51,746 bases of DNA, taken from positions 1-51,746 of IMG/VR virus record IMGVR_UViG_3300032087_004198; one strand, given 5' to 3'. Source of the DNA: a virus. The notes beneath the pieces are model-generated. The model did not search any database. It worked only from the letters and a program-made list of their open reading frames with translations, and was not told where the DNA came from. Both the position numbers and the translations under genes were made by a program. Of this stretch, positions 35,378 through 43,008 are shown in pieces. Each line of letters begins with the position of its first letter. Position 1 is the stretch's first letter.

Positions 35378-37434
35378 TGGCAAAAAAGGTAAAAAAGTCT
35401 ACATTTAAAATACACGCCTTTGTAGAACTAGGTGAGGGACGTATCAGTGCTGAAAACGCTGGTTTGTTTGATGACTTACTTGTTGTTGATAGCGTAAGAC
35501 GTTTTGATGAGGAAAAAAGTAAGGTTATTTTTAAAACAACCAAACCAATGTCAAGAAAACAAGTTGACGAAATCGCTCAACGTTTTCTTGATGCGGGTGA
35601 TGTCATAGAGATTGAAAAAATCGTTGACACAAAAGATTCTGTATTAAAAAGAACAAGAGATATTATTAGAAAAGGTGTGAAAGAAAGTATTGTTGGTCAG
35701 TTTAGAGCAATACCAGGCGTATCTTCTTTTCTTGAGGCAAAAAAACAAAGAGCAGAAGAAGAAAAATTCAAGCCCCGTACACCCGATGATGAGGGTGAAG
35801 CAGACGCTGATGGTGTTGGAGGTGGAGCCGTAGGGAATATAGGTGAAATTTCTAATATTCTACAAGATGGATTTTCAACTACACTTGATGCGATGATAGA
35901 TGAGATACTTCCTCCAATTGTTCACATTGATGAACTATTAACTGACTACTTTGCGGGATTACCCACATCAGCAGAGGAAGCAGAAGAGAGAAGAGAGGCT
36001 AAAAGATTATCGAAAAAAGAAAGTGACGATAGAGAGGATGAATTAACGGCAGCGATGGGACTTGCAGGCGCAGGCGATGGTGATAGTAACACACTCGTTG
36101 AGGCATTAGGAGACGCAGCAGGAAGTATACTGGAGGGAACTCTTGTTGATGACGCGATTGCTGCTAGAATCGCTACCCGTGGACTTGGTAGGGGTGCTGC
36201 TGGTGCTGCTGCTAGGGGTGCTGCTGCTAGAGGTGCTGGTGCTGTCGCTGCTGGTGCTGCTGGAAGTGCTGCTGGAAGTGCGGCTGGTACTGCGGCATCT
36301 GCGGCTGGTGGTGCTGCTGCTGGATCAAGAGCCAGAGCAGCAGGCGCGGCAGTCAGAGCAGGTTTAACGTCATTCATGACTTTGATGGGAACCTCTGTTG
36401 GTGCTGCATCAATCGCTACTGTTGCTGGAACCGTTCTCGCTGGAGCAGGAATAGGTTATATTTTAGGTACAGCAATATTTGATAATGTAATCAGTCCTGC
36501 GATGGATAAAAAATTTGAAAGGGATCTTGCTCGGATGAACAGATCATCAGCAAGAAGCATGGGTGTTGCACAAACAGAGACAGGCGAAGATGCATTTATA
36601 ATAACTGATGAAACTGGTAAAGAAAGAATAGTGGGTCGTAGCGAAGTCACTGATGAAATGATTGAGTCTGGTGAGGCGCGAGCCGCTACGTTCTTTACTG
36701 ATCCTAATACGGGTCAAAGAATAGGCGGTGCATTCGGTGAAACTGTTCAAACTGGTGATGTAGGACCATCCGTAGCAGAACAGGTTCAAGCAGAAGATCC
36801 AGCAGCAAGAGCATTATCAGCGAGATACATTACTCCTCTTCGTATTTTAGAGGGAAGAATGGCAGCGATTGCAGATCAAATTGTAAATGAGTCGGACGAG
36901 GGAAAGAAAACACAACTCAAAGAAACTTTTAGGGATCTTGCAAAAGAGTATTATACTAAGGTCGAACAATTAGAAGATGATTCTCTAATTAAGAGAGACT
37001 TAGGACCAGATAGATTCAATCAAGAACTTGAAAATTTAAAATCAACCATGTTTTATAAAATGGGTGATAAGATGACAGGTGGGTTTCTTGGTCTTGGAGC
37101 ATCATTAACTCCTCGTATGGGTTTCGGTAGTTTTCATGAGGCGCTTCAAGAAATCGCTTCGGGTAATGTCGTTGGTGTTGATGATACAACCACTAGTTTA
37201 GGCGCAAATACTGGGGGGTCATTAACAACCACTGTTATAAATGCGAATAATGATGTTGAAAATGCTAGAGGATCTGAAACGACACAAAATAATAGTGTAG
37301 GTATGGTAAATAATACTCAGTCTAGTATAAACTCAGTTCAAAATACGACTGTTTCTGGAGCGTCCACTCAGACACAAAACGGATCATTTAGAGCATCTGC
37401 ATCTGAGTCGATGCGAGGACAACTGCTTGCGTAA
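35377..37434 (+). CDS. Candidate tape measure / hub structural protein (685 aa)
   Basis: The N-terminus is basic (MAKKVKKSTFKIHAFVELGE), followed by charged helices, an acidic linker, then a long Ala/Gly-rich stretch (about residues 268-335). Hydrophobic segments follow (ASIATVAGTVLAGAGIGYIL). The C-terminal third is helical and ends in a Ser/Thr/Asn-rich tail. This profile of helices with an Ala-rich hydrophobic core, directly after a frameshifting chaperone pair, is what a tape measure gene (T4 gp29 equivalent) would show. I see no residue-level signature, so the assignment is inferred from position and composition. The start overlaps the preceding stop by one base. Confidence 0.55.
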   Translation: MAKKVKKSTFKIHAFVELGEGRISAENAGLFDDLLVVDSVRRFDEEKSKVIFKTTKPMSRKQVDEIAQRFLDAGDVIEIEKIVDTKDSVLKRTRDIIRKGVKESIVGQFRAIPGVSSFLEAKKQRAEEEKFKPRTPDDEGEADADGVGGGAVGNIGEISNILQDGFSTTLDAMIDEILPPIVHIDELLTDYFAGLPTSAEEAEERREAKRLSKKESDDREDELTAAMGLAGAGDGDSNTLVEALGDAAGSILEGTLVDDAIAARIATRGLGRGAAGAAARGAAARGAGAVAAGAAGSAAGSAAGTAASAAGGAAAGSRARAAGAAVRAGLTSFMTLMGTSVGAASIATVAGTVLAGAGIGYILGTAIFDNVISPAMDKKFERDLARMNRSSARSMGVAQTETGEDAFIITDETGKERIVGRSEVTDEMIESGEARAATFFTDPNTGQRIGGAFGETVQTGDVGPSVAEQVQAEDPAARALSARYITPLRILEGRMAAIADQIVNESDEGKKTQLKETFRDLAKEYYTKVEQLEDDSLIKRDLGPDRFNQELENLKSTMFYKMGDKMTGGFLGLGASLTPRMGFGSFHEALQEIASGNVVGVDDTTTSLGANTGGSLTTTVINANNDVENARGSETTQNNSVGMVNNTQSSINSVQNTTVSGASTQTQNGSFRASASESMRGQLLA

Positions 37435-37462
37435 TAAAAAAGAGGGCCCCGAAGGGCCCTCT
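37434..37462 (-). terminator. Strong intrinsic terminator with UUCG loop (gp32 end)
   Basis: AGAGGGCCC (37441-37449) and GGGCCCTCT (37454-37462) form a perfect 9-bp stem. On the minus strand the loop is TTCG closed by C-G, the very stable UUCG tetraloop, and it is followed by a TTTTTT run. It ends transcripts of the minus-strand gp32 gene and would also slow plus-strand transcripts from the tail block. Confidence 0.9.
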
Positions 37463-37484
37463 GAGAGAGAAGAATAGCGTAGTA

Positions 37485-38372
37485 TCAACTATTCTCGTTC
37501 ATCAAATCCTCAAAATAATCCATAGTGGATTGCTTATCACTTGAACCGCTCTCTGTTGAATCACTCACACTCTCGGAAGGTGTGGGTTGAACATCCTCAA
37601 TCGTTTTCTCCTTTACAGGAGCAGAGGCGCGGATATCAGTACCAACGACTGCATCAAGTTTTTCTTTCAATTCATCATATGACTTGAAAGTTTCAGGATT
37701 AACAAACTCTCCGAGTTTGTGTTGTTGATTCCAGACACGCTCCAAAGCGGAGTCATCACCCTCAAACAATTCTGTCGATGGAGCAAACTCAGACTTGTCG
37801 TAGTTTACATAACCACCAACTTTACGAATCTTCAATTTGAAGTCCGCACCACCCCAGAAGTCGAATGGGTTGAGCGGTTCTTCATCTTGAAACTCAGGTT
37901 GCATCGCTTCTTGGATCTTATTGAAGATCTTTGGACCAAAACGATAGAGGAAAACTTTACCCTCGTTATCAGGGTTTGCAGGATCAGAGACAACCATGAT
38001 GTTAGACACATACCGTGTTTGACGCTTACGGGCGCGAGCGATATCTTTGTCAGACTCAACACCGCTGTTCCAAAGACGACTGTTCATTTCAGAAACAGGA
38101 TCTTTTTCATTCAGTGTCGTGCGAGACTTTTCGATGTACCAACCGCCTGGACCTTGGAAAGTATGCTCGTAATACTTAGCCCACGGAAGTTCCTCTCCCT
38201 CACAAGCAGGAAGAAAACGAATCACTGCGTATCCGTTACCAGATTGATCTCGTTGAGGCATCCAGAAGCGATCATCCTTGTAGGACTCCTTCTTATTCAT
38301 TTGTTCTAACTTCGCAGTTAGATCCCCGATGCTACTCTTTGAACGCTTTTTAAAATCAGAAAATGAACCCAT
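37485..38372 (-). CDS. 32: Single-stranded DNA-binding protein gp32
   Basis: It binds ssDNA cooperatively during phage replication, recombination and repair. The N-terminus has the LAST-like basic motif (KKRSKSS, residues 8-14). The OB-fold core is recognisable: YAVIRFLPACEGEELPWAKY, GGWYIEKSRTT, TRYVSNIMVVSDPANPDNEG, then VFLYRFGPKIFNKIQ and GYVNYDKSEF. The C-terminal tail is acidic and Ser-rich, as expected for the protein-interaction tail. The T4 zinc-binding Cys cluster is missing; the corresponding stretch is KDPVSEMNSRLW. The leader carries two hairpins and two promoter elements, and a strong terminator follows. Confidence 0.92.
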   Translation of the reverse strand: MGSFSDFKKRSKSSIGDLTAKLEQMNKKESYKDDRFWMPQRDQSGNGYAVIRFLPACEGEELPWAKYYEHTFQGPGGWYIEKSRTTLNEKDPVSEMNSRLWNSGVESDKDIARARKRQTRYVSNIMVVSDPANPDNEGKVFLYRFGPKIFNKIQEAMQPEFQDEEPLNPFDFWGGADFKLKIRKVGGYVNYDKSEFAPSTELFEGDDSALERVWNQQHKLGEFVNPETFKSYDELKEKLDAVVGTDIRASAPVKEKTIEDVQPTPSESVSDSTESGSSDKQSTMDYFEDLMNENS

Positions 38373-38387
38373 ATTTTTATCCTTTCC

Positions 38388-38429
38388 GCGAGGAACTCCC
38401 CCGCACTAAACTTCGCGGGAACTCCCCGC
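38388..38429 (-). promoter_or_regulatory. Twin hairpins in the gp32 leader (candidate autoregulatory site)
   Basis: On the minus strand GCGGG-GAGTT-CCCGC (38415-38429) and GCGGGG-GAGTT-CCTCGC (38388-38404) form two GC-rich stems of 5 and 6 bp with identical GAGTT loops. They lie just upstream of the ribosome site AAAGGA. T4 gp32 represses its own translation through a structured leader, so this is a likely counterpart; that is inference. Confidence 0.5.
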
Positions 38430-38436
38430 TTCGATG

Positions 38437-38467
38437 TATTTATACCATAAACGAAAAACGATGTCAA
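38437..38467 (-). promoter_or_regulatory. Overlapping sigma70-type and T4 late promoters for gp32
   Basis: The minus strand reads TTGACA (38467-38462), 17 bases, then TATAAATA (38444-38437). The last element serves as a sigma70 -10 (TATAAA) and is also a perfect T4 late box. This would allow early and late expression of gp32. Confidence 0.7.
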
Positions 38468-38468
38468 C

Positions 38469-38690
38469 TTAAAAAGGTAGTTTTGGTTTCTTTGAACGGA
38501 TTAAGTTTAAGTCTCTGCCTTCTATTTCAAGTTTTTCTTTAATAGGCTTTGTAAGAAACTTACCTATTACCTCGATGTCAATCTCGTTCTCTTCCGCCAC
38601 TTTAACAACAGCGTCTATATAAGATGTCTTGAAGTTTCTTGCATGACTCTCGACTTTTTCCGATACGTCTTTTAATTCTGGTATACCCAT
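38469..38690 (-). CDS. 33: gp33-like late transcription coactivator
   Basis: At 73 residues it reads SYIDAVVKVAEENEIDIEVI, GKFLTKPIKEKLEIEGRDLN. The pattern YIDAV..yceen.iE.e...k.i..plK.Kle.Ea..LN is that of gp33 in T4-like phages, the adaptor that links host RNA polymerase to the sliding clamp for late transcription. It is immediately upstream of gp32, as gene 33 is near gene 32 in T4. The promoter is sigma70-like (TTGACC-N16-TATAAT) with AAAGGAG before the ATG. T4 gp33 is longer (112 aa). Confidence 0.65.
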   Translation of the reverse strand: MGIPELKDVSEKVESHARNFKTSYIDAVVKVAEENEIDIEVIGKFLTKPIKEKLEIEGRDLNLIRSKKPKLPF

Positions 38691-38708
38691 ATCAACTCCT
38701 TTTGTTGA

Positions 38709-38736
38709 ATTATAAGGTGTGTCAGATTCAGGTCAA
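38709..38736 (-). promoter_or_regulatory. Sigma70-type promoter for the gp33-like gene
   Basis: The minus strand reads TTGACC (38736-38731), a 16-base spacer and a perfect TATAAT (38714-38709), 18 bases before the ATG. A CATAAATA late-like element is further upstream on the same strand at 38758-38751. Confidence 0.75.
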
Positions 38737-38778
38737 CTATTTTTCCTATATATTTATGTTACTTACAGGAGATATCAA

Positions 38779-40485
38779 ATGGGATTCGAACCATACCTAG
38801 CGTCAGGTCAAACAGGTGATAATGTTATTATTGGTGGTGCTACTTATACAATCGCAACTGACTTTGGTGCAGGTGGTGGAACAGGTTTTACAGGCGCACA
38901 CGTTCAAATCGTGAAACCTGCTTGGGGTGATACTGATACAGTTAATCGTGTATCTAGGATCAAACCACTCCCCGTTCAAATCATGGGATCTTCAAACTCC
39001 CACACAGGATATACGGGTGCGATTATCGATGCAGCATCCGAGGCTCTAAAAGTAACTGGTGGTGTTCGTCTTGAGAACGAAAGAATCAAGATCGGTGATA
39101 TGGGTAATCATAACGCCAGAACAAACGTTACGGTTACATCTATAATTCAAGTTGTTGGTCCTACGTTTGGTAAGAGCGGTCCTACCGCTTACGGTCCTGG
39201 CAGAATCAGTGAAACGCACTTTGCTCCAGTGAAAGTTACTGGTAGCGTTCAAAGTGTGGGAGCAGACATGGTTCCGTTTAGCATCACCTTTGGTTCGAAG
39301 TCTGCAAAACCAGAGATTCGTAGTCTGTACGCTGGTCCTCTGGGTTACACGGGAGCAACTGGTTATAAATTAACAACCGAAAACAGACGAACACTCGAAA
39401 AAGATATTGATACCGTTGCAGTTCAAGGTATGCGACACGGCACTCCTGTTGGAATTACAGGGACAACGGGTGGTTTACAAATTCGTAAATTACAATATCC
39501 ATCAAACGGTGTTCCGTCATCGTTAGAAACTGCTTTCCAAGGTAACACAGATGGTGACCGTGTTGGTATCATCGGTATCAAGGGTGCTACCGCAGTTGAA
39601 GTCACTGGTGGTGTACGCTTATCTCATATGCCTGCTGGTGGTAGTTTTGAAGTAAGAAGTCTTGAATATGGAAGAGACAACGTTGCAGTTGGTGGTTTCG
39701 ACGGATCTACCGCTGCTCATGTTAAGATCTTTGACTCAAGCGGTAATCCTCTTGGTGTATCTGGTAACGGAGCGTTGAAAGTTGCGATTGATAACGGAAC
39801 ATTCACAGGTAACGTTACCCTCAGCACAAATGTGCATGTGAAGAATGCTACAGGAGATGGTCTTAAGATTAGAGGTATCACAGGTAGCGAAGTTGTGGTC
39901 AAGGGACCGCTTGGTGGAGGTGCTATAGAAGTTGCAAGTCCATCTGGTTTAAACACGAGAGCGTTAACATCAGCGACCGACACAGTTAGTGTTGGTGGTG
40001 CGATATCAGAAAATGTTCAAGAACTCAAAACATCTTTGAATAATCTTTTCACAAACTTCTTCTCTGAACTTGGTATGAGAGCCGATACGTTCAATATTAG
40101 AAGTGATGTTAGAGATGTTAAAAATGATATTGATACGTTCTTGCGTACAGCATCCACAGGTTTCACTGCTGGTCAGCAAACTGCATTTAATGTTGTAGTT
40201 ACAGAAAACAAACAACCACCAGCACTCGTCTCTGGATCTGTTGTAGTTTCGAACAATCCTCGTAACTTGGGTAATAATGTGATTACATCGGGTGTTCATA
40301 TTCAGGCTGATCCATCTAATACAGGTTCGATTGTAATCGGTGGTAGAAGCACAGTCACCAATGCAAACACTGGTTTTACAATTGAGCCTGGAGAGAGTAT
40401 CTTCTTAGAGATTAGTAATACGAATCAAATTTTTGCATCGAGTAAAAATAGATTACAGCAAACTATAAACTTCATCGGGTCGTAA
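38779..40485 (+). CDS. Virion structural protein with collagen-like and repeated beta segments (568 aa)
   Basis: I chose the ATG at 38779 because AGGAGAT lies six bases upstream; an earlier in-frame ATG has no ribosome site and overlaps the gp33 promoter. The product starts MGFEPYLASGQTGDNVIIGG, has Gly-X-Y scraps (TGFTGAH, TGYTGA) and repeated units containing VTGGVRL. Middle residues (about 420-480) look like a coiled coil (ENVQELKTSLNNLFTNFFSE). The C-terminal domain contains SGVHIQADPSNTGSIVIGG and FTIEPGESIFLEISN, a beta domain common in phage fibre and decoration proteins. A trimeric fibre or neck whisker role is plausible but unproven. Confidence 0.75.
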   Translation: MGFEPYLASGQTGDNVIIGGATYTIATDFGAGGGTGFTGAHVQIVKPAWGDTDTVNRVSRIKPLPVQIMGSSNSHTGYTGAIIDAASEALKVTGGVRLENERIKIGDMGNHNARTNVTVTSIIQVVGPTFGKSGPTAYGPGRISETHFAPVKVTGSVQSVGADMVPFSITFGSKSAKPEIRSLYAGPLGYTGATGYKLTTENRRTLEKDIDTVAVQGMRHGTPVGITGTTGGLQIRKLQYPSNGVPSSLETAFQGNTDGDRVGIIGIKGATAVEVTGGVRLSHMPAGGSFEVRSLEYGRDNVAVGGFDGSTAAHVKIFDSSGNPLGVSGNGALKVAIDNGTFTGNVTLSTNVHVKNATGDGLKIRGITGSEVVVKGPLGGGAIEVASPSGLNTRALTSATDTVSVGGAISENVQELKTSLNNLFTNFFSELGMRADTFNIRSDVRDVKNDIDTFLRTASTGFTAGQQTAFNVVVTENKQPPALVSGSVVVSNNPRNLGNNVITSGVHIQADPSNTGSIVIGGRSTVTNANTGFTIEPGESIFLEISNTNQIFASSKNRLQQTINFIGS

Positions 40486-40487
40486 AT

Positions 40488-41429
40488 ATGAAACCTTCTT
40501 CTCAACGAAAGAGAAAAGCGAAGAAGCAATCTGTTGAACAATCATATGTCGTACAAAAAACATTTGTATCGTTGGGTATGGTATTTCAGAGATCTGTTAA
40601 TTTAAGAAAAATAACTCAAACCGATCTCAAAGGATTCCCGAATCGAGTGATCGTAGGATTTTCTAATCAAAGAAACTTAGTCATGTTTGAGTATGACAGT
40701 CTGAGTGATCATGACTCCGATAGCATATCAGGTTTTTTCTCTAATTTAAAAAGTGGTGACTCTTTTGAGATTCCAAAAGGACTTGGTGAGTGGACAGACG
40801 GAACACAAAAGAAGTCAGACATACTCGCTGGGACATATAAATTTAGAAAATATAAAAACAGTAGTTTTATAATTGCAGAGAAAGATAAACCATTCTCTGG
40901 TGAGATGTATCAAAAAGTTTTGTTGGGTAGACATTTTTTACGACCATTACAATTTTCAAAGGATCGTAATTTAAATAGTAATAAAACGTTGAGCAAAATA
41001 CTAAATTATGTCAACGCACCGAGTTTTACAACTATGGGACTGGATGTTGGATCGGTTATAAAAATTGAAGGGTCACAGGGAAACAACTCACAGTTTACTA
41101 TATTACAAATGAATAGTGTAGATGGTTTAGAGGAGATGGTAGTTACTCCGCAGATCAGCATCGATGAAGATCGTATTGGTATGGAGACTAAAATAAATCT
41201 CTTAACGGTGAATAAAAAATCTCCACAAGGTGTTACAGCAAATGCAAATATTTCACAACCCCTACGGGAAAATAACGTGATCAACCGTAGAACACCAGCA
41301 AGTGTGACGGAACCAGCGGAGATAGGTAGAAATATACGAAGACAAACTACAAACAGAAATGAAAGACCACCGACTCGATCACGATCTACTCGCGGGAGCG
41401 GTGGTGGAGGTGGTGGTTCTTCTTATTAG
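40488..41429 (+). CDS. Basic structural protein of unknown role (313 aa)
   Basis: It begins MKPSSQRKRKAKKQ, has a folded centre (RVIVGFSNQRNLVMFEYDSL, GSVIKIEGSQGNNSQFTILQ) and ends in a disordered Arg/Thr-rich tail closing with GGGGGGSSY. I do not recognise the family. It starts two bases after the preceding structural gene ends and is likely co-transcribed with it. The Gly tail recalls the ends of the giant adhesins. Its stop codon abuts a convergent tRNA gene. Confidence 0.7.
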   Translation: MKPSSQRKRKAKKQSVEQSYVVQKTFVSLGMVFQRSVNLRKITQTDLKGFPNRVIVGFSNQRNLVMFEYDSLSDHDSDSISGFFSNLKSGDSFEIPKGLGEWTDGTQKKSDILAGTYKFRKYKNSSFIIAEKDKPFSGEMYQKVLLGRHFLRPLQFSKDRNLNSNKTLSKILNYVNAPSFTTMGLDVGSVIKIEGSQGNNSQFTILQMNSVDGLEEMVVTPQISIDEDRIGMETKINLLTVNKKSPQGVTANANISQPLRENNVINRRTPASVTEPAEIGRNIRRQTTNRNERPPTRSRSTRGSGGGGGGSSY

Positions 41430-41502
41430 TAGCGACAGCGGGATTCGAACCCGCACTGGATGGATTTTAAGTCCACTGCCTCTGCCGTTGGGCTATGTCG
41501 CC
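41430..41502 (-). tRNA. tRNA-Leu (UAA) with short variable loop
   Basis: A 73-base cloverleaf: acceptor GGCGACA/TGTCGCT (one G-U), discriminator A, anticodon stem GTGGA/TCCAT with loop CTTAAAA (anticodon TAA), T arm GCGGG-TTCGAAT-CCCGC. The variable loop is only five bases, although bacterial tRNA-Leu normally has a long variable arm. CCA is not encoded. Confidence 0.85.
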
Positions 41503-41506
41503 TGAA

Positions 41507-41578
41507 AGCCAACGACTGGATTCGAACCAGCAACCTGTTCATTACAAGTGAACTGCACTACCGTTGTGCTACGTTGGC
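41507..41578 (-). tRNA. tRNA-Thr (UGU)
   Basis: A 72-base cloverleaf: acceptor GCCAACG/CGTTGGC, anticodon stem GTTCA/TGAAC with loop CTTGTAA (anticodon TGT), T arm GCTGG-TTCGAAT-CCAGT. It is four bases from tRNA-Leu. CCA is not encoded. Confidence 0.92.
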
Positions 41579-41640
41579 TAAAAGCGTATGAAATCCTTGG
41601 TGTATCGGTTGCTACATCCAATCGATTCCATATCAGCAGA

Positions 41641-41859
41641 CTAAAACTTATCAATATCCCATAATTCACTGAGGTGATCCATTGACTTTGGTTCAGGTTC
41701 AGTTTCTAACAGCATACGAAAAACACCTTCTGATGAAACCCACTGCTTTAATCCATCCTCAGTTTGCACTAAGATCTGATCATCTTTTTTTTCGATGATC
41801 AAACCATGCGAAAGGCTGCTTTTCATAATAACTTTTTCACCAACTAAAAATTCACTCAT
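41641..41859 (-). CDS. Small hypothetical protein (72 aa)
   Basis: It reads MSEFLVGEKVIMKSSLSHGL then IIEKKDDQILVQTEDGLKQW, an SH3/KOW-like string of short strands (G..V......G.I......V....G....V), then an acidic tail. No family recognised. The start overlaps the stop of the zinc-finger gene (TAATG), so it is translated as part of the same operon. Confidence 0.65.
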   Translation of the reverse strand: MSEFLVGEKVIMKSSLSHGLIIEKKDDQILVQTEDGLKQWVSSEGVFRMLLETEPEPKSMDHLSELWDIDKF

Positions 41860-42068
41860 TACCGACTCCTAAAATACTCACGCTCAAGACGACGAATGTT
41901 CTCACTTCCCTCCGCCATGACAATTTCACCAGCAGTCTTATGACCATAGATCATATAACCCTTACGTTCAGGAATATGTTTATCGACACACTTTACACAG
42001 TGATGTGTGCCTGGTGCTGCTTCAAGACGCATAGCAGGAATATCATTTCCACATTCGATACACTTCAT
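41859..42068 (-). CDS. DksA/TraR-like C4 zinc finger protein (69 aa)
   Basis: The order C3-x2-C6...C24-x2-C27 with CIECGNDIPAMRLEAAPG and THHCVKC is the DksA/TraR zinc-finger signature (CieCG..Ip..Rl.a.p....C..C). Proteins of this type bind RNA polymerase through the secondary channel, but this copy lacks the long coiled coil of DksA, so the role is open. It is coupled to both neighbours by overlapping start and stop codons. Confidence 0.75.
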   Translation of the reverse strand: MKCIECGNDIPAMRLEAAPGTHHCVKCVDKHIPERKGYMIYGHKTAGEIVMAEGSENIRRLEREYFRSR

Positions 42069-42253
42069 TAGACACTCCTCGAATAGTGACCTTTGACTGT
42101 CCGACGCTCGATTGCTGCTTCTGCATCTTTACGTCCGCGACGAGACTTTATTGTACCTTTACCCCAAGCAGAGCGGACCACGGTGTGACGCTTCACCGCT
42201 GATCCTTCACGCTCTGCTTCAAGGTCAAATTGATCAATCACTCTTTTCGCCAT
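42068..42253 (-). CDS. Small basic hypothetical protein (61 aa)
   Basis: I chose the ATG at 42253 (MAKRVIDQFD) with GGAG seven bases upstream; a TTG one codon earlier is unlikely. The protein is rich in Arg and Lys (KGTIKSRRGRKD), so it may bind nucleic acid. It overlaps the next upstream gene by 20 bases. No family recognised. Confidence 0.6.
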   Translation of the reverse strand: MAKRVIDQFDLEAEREGSAVKRHTVVRSAWGKGTIKSRRGRKDAEAAIERRTVKGHYSRSV

Positions 42254-42461
42254 CAAATAACTCCGCTGTGGTTTCTGCGTTCATACGGGACTCAATGATA
42301 TCACGCTGCTCTCGTAACAGTTTAATAAATTCATCGAGTGTGTCAAGATCAAAACCACCACCTTGATCAGTTGCGTCTACGTTGTATAGGTAGAGTGCAG
42401 GGTTAGCATCACAGTCATTTGTAATGGTATACTTAACATTGATTGATTCGTTGAATTCCAT
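42234..42461 (-). CDS. Small acidic hypothetical protein (75 aa)
   Basis: It reads MEFNESINVKYTITNDCDAN, then a helical half DLDTLDEFIKLLREQRDIIE. No family recognised. The start overlaps the stop of the basic 53-aa gene upstream by one base, placing it in the same translationally coupled run. Confidence 0.6.
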   Translation of the reverse strand: MEFNESINVKYTITNDCDANPALYLYNVDATDQGGGFDLDTLDEFIKLLREQRDIIESRMNAETTAELFDGEKSD

Positions 42462-42622
42462 TAGATACGATCCTTATAGATGTTGGGAAGAGAACCGATT
42501 GCTTTTAATTCACGCATTGTCTTTTTCTTTGCGTTACCTAATTGTTCGATGCTCTTTTGTTTACGTCGATTCTTACGCTTACGATGTTTTGCTTTTACAT
42601 CAATCTGCTTACTATTAGGCAT
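42461..42622 (-). CDS. Small very basic protein (53 aa)
   Basis: The start I infer is ATG 42622 (MPNSKQIDVKAKHRKRKNRR), which overlaps the end of the upstream membrane-protein gene by eight bases; longer in-frame extensions upstream would run fully inside that gene. The protein is Lys/Arg-rich with a helical centre (SIEQLGNAKKKTMRELKAIG). A nucleic-acid-binding role is possible. No family recognised. Confidence 0.6.
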   Translation of the reverse strand: MPNSKQIDVKAKHRKRKNRRKQKSIEQLGNAKKKTMRELKAIGSLPNIYKDRI

Positions 42623-42779
42623 CAGAACGCTCAAAGAAAAAACCAACAAGGAAGAATGAAGGAACCCACAGACCAACGTAAGTGGCTTCATCAATACCCC
42701 ATGCGGAATAGGCGAAAACTGAGAAGGCGATAGATCCAAAACCAAGACCGTAACAAATTTTTGCGAGTGTATCTTTCAT
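42615..42779 (-). CDS. Small membrane protein (54 aa)
   Basis: It reads MKDTLAKICYGLGFGSIAFS, then VFAYSAWGIDEATYVGLWVP and SFFLVGFFFE. Two hydrophobic segments (about 8-25 and 34-50) predict a two-pass membrane protein. AAGGAG lies seven bases before the ATG, and a TTGACA-N17-TACACT promoter is just upstream. It is the first gene of the operon that runs to 41641. No family recognised. Confidence 0.7.
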   Translation of the reverse strand: MKDTLAKICYGLGFGSIAFSVFAYSAWGIDEATYVGLWVPSFFLVGFFFERSDA

Positions 42780-42797
42780 AATAATCTCCTTTTCAAA

Positions 42798-42826
42798 AGT
42801 GTAACGAGTTGAACGTTACATGTCAA
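42798..42826 (-). promoter_or_regulatory. Sigma70-type promoter of the 41641-42779 operon
   Basis: The minus strand reads TTGACA (42826-42821), 17 bases, TACACT (42803-42798), then a short leader with AAGGAG before the ATG at 42779. It lies just after tRNA-Asn. Confidence 0.65.
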
Positions 42827-42839
42827 GTCATTTTTTAAA

Positions 42840-42912
42840 CTCCCCAAGCAGGACTCGAACCTGCGACATATCGGTTAACAGCCGATTGTTCTACCAACTG
42901 AACTATTGGGGA
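42840..42912 (-). tRNA. tRNA-Asn (GUU)
   Basis: A 73-base cloverleaf: acceptor TCCCCAA/TTGGGGA, discriminator G, anticodon stem ATCGG/CCGAT with loop CTGTTAA (anticodon GTT), T arm GCAGG-TTCGAGT-CCTGC. CCA is not encoded. Confidence 0.93.
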
Positions 42913-42929
42913 TCTGCCCTCCGAAGGAA

Positions 42930-43002
42930 CGCTCTCGGCAGGATTCGAACCTGCAATCTACTGATTAGAAGTCAGTTGCATTATCCGTTATGCTACGAGA
43001 GC
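42930..43002 (-). tRNA. tRNA-Arg (UCU)
   Basis: A 73-base cloverleaf: acceptor GCTCTCG/CGAGAGC, discriminator G, anticodon stem ACTGA/TCAGT with loop CTTCTAA (anticodon TCT, reads AGA), T arm GCAGG-TTCGAAT-CCTGC. CCA is not encoded. Confidence 0.93.
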
Positions 43003-43008
43003 CGAAGA

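Noticed and set aside
35946-36377. A 143-codon minus-strand Ala/Pro-rich frame
   Set aside because: It is the antisense of the Ala/Gly-rich stretch of the tape-measure-like gene; composition alone keeps it open.
37719-38309. A 196-codon plus-strand frame opposite gp32
   Set aside because: Fully antisense to a clear gp32 gene, without a ribosome site or recognisable sequence.
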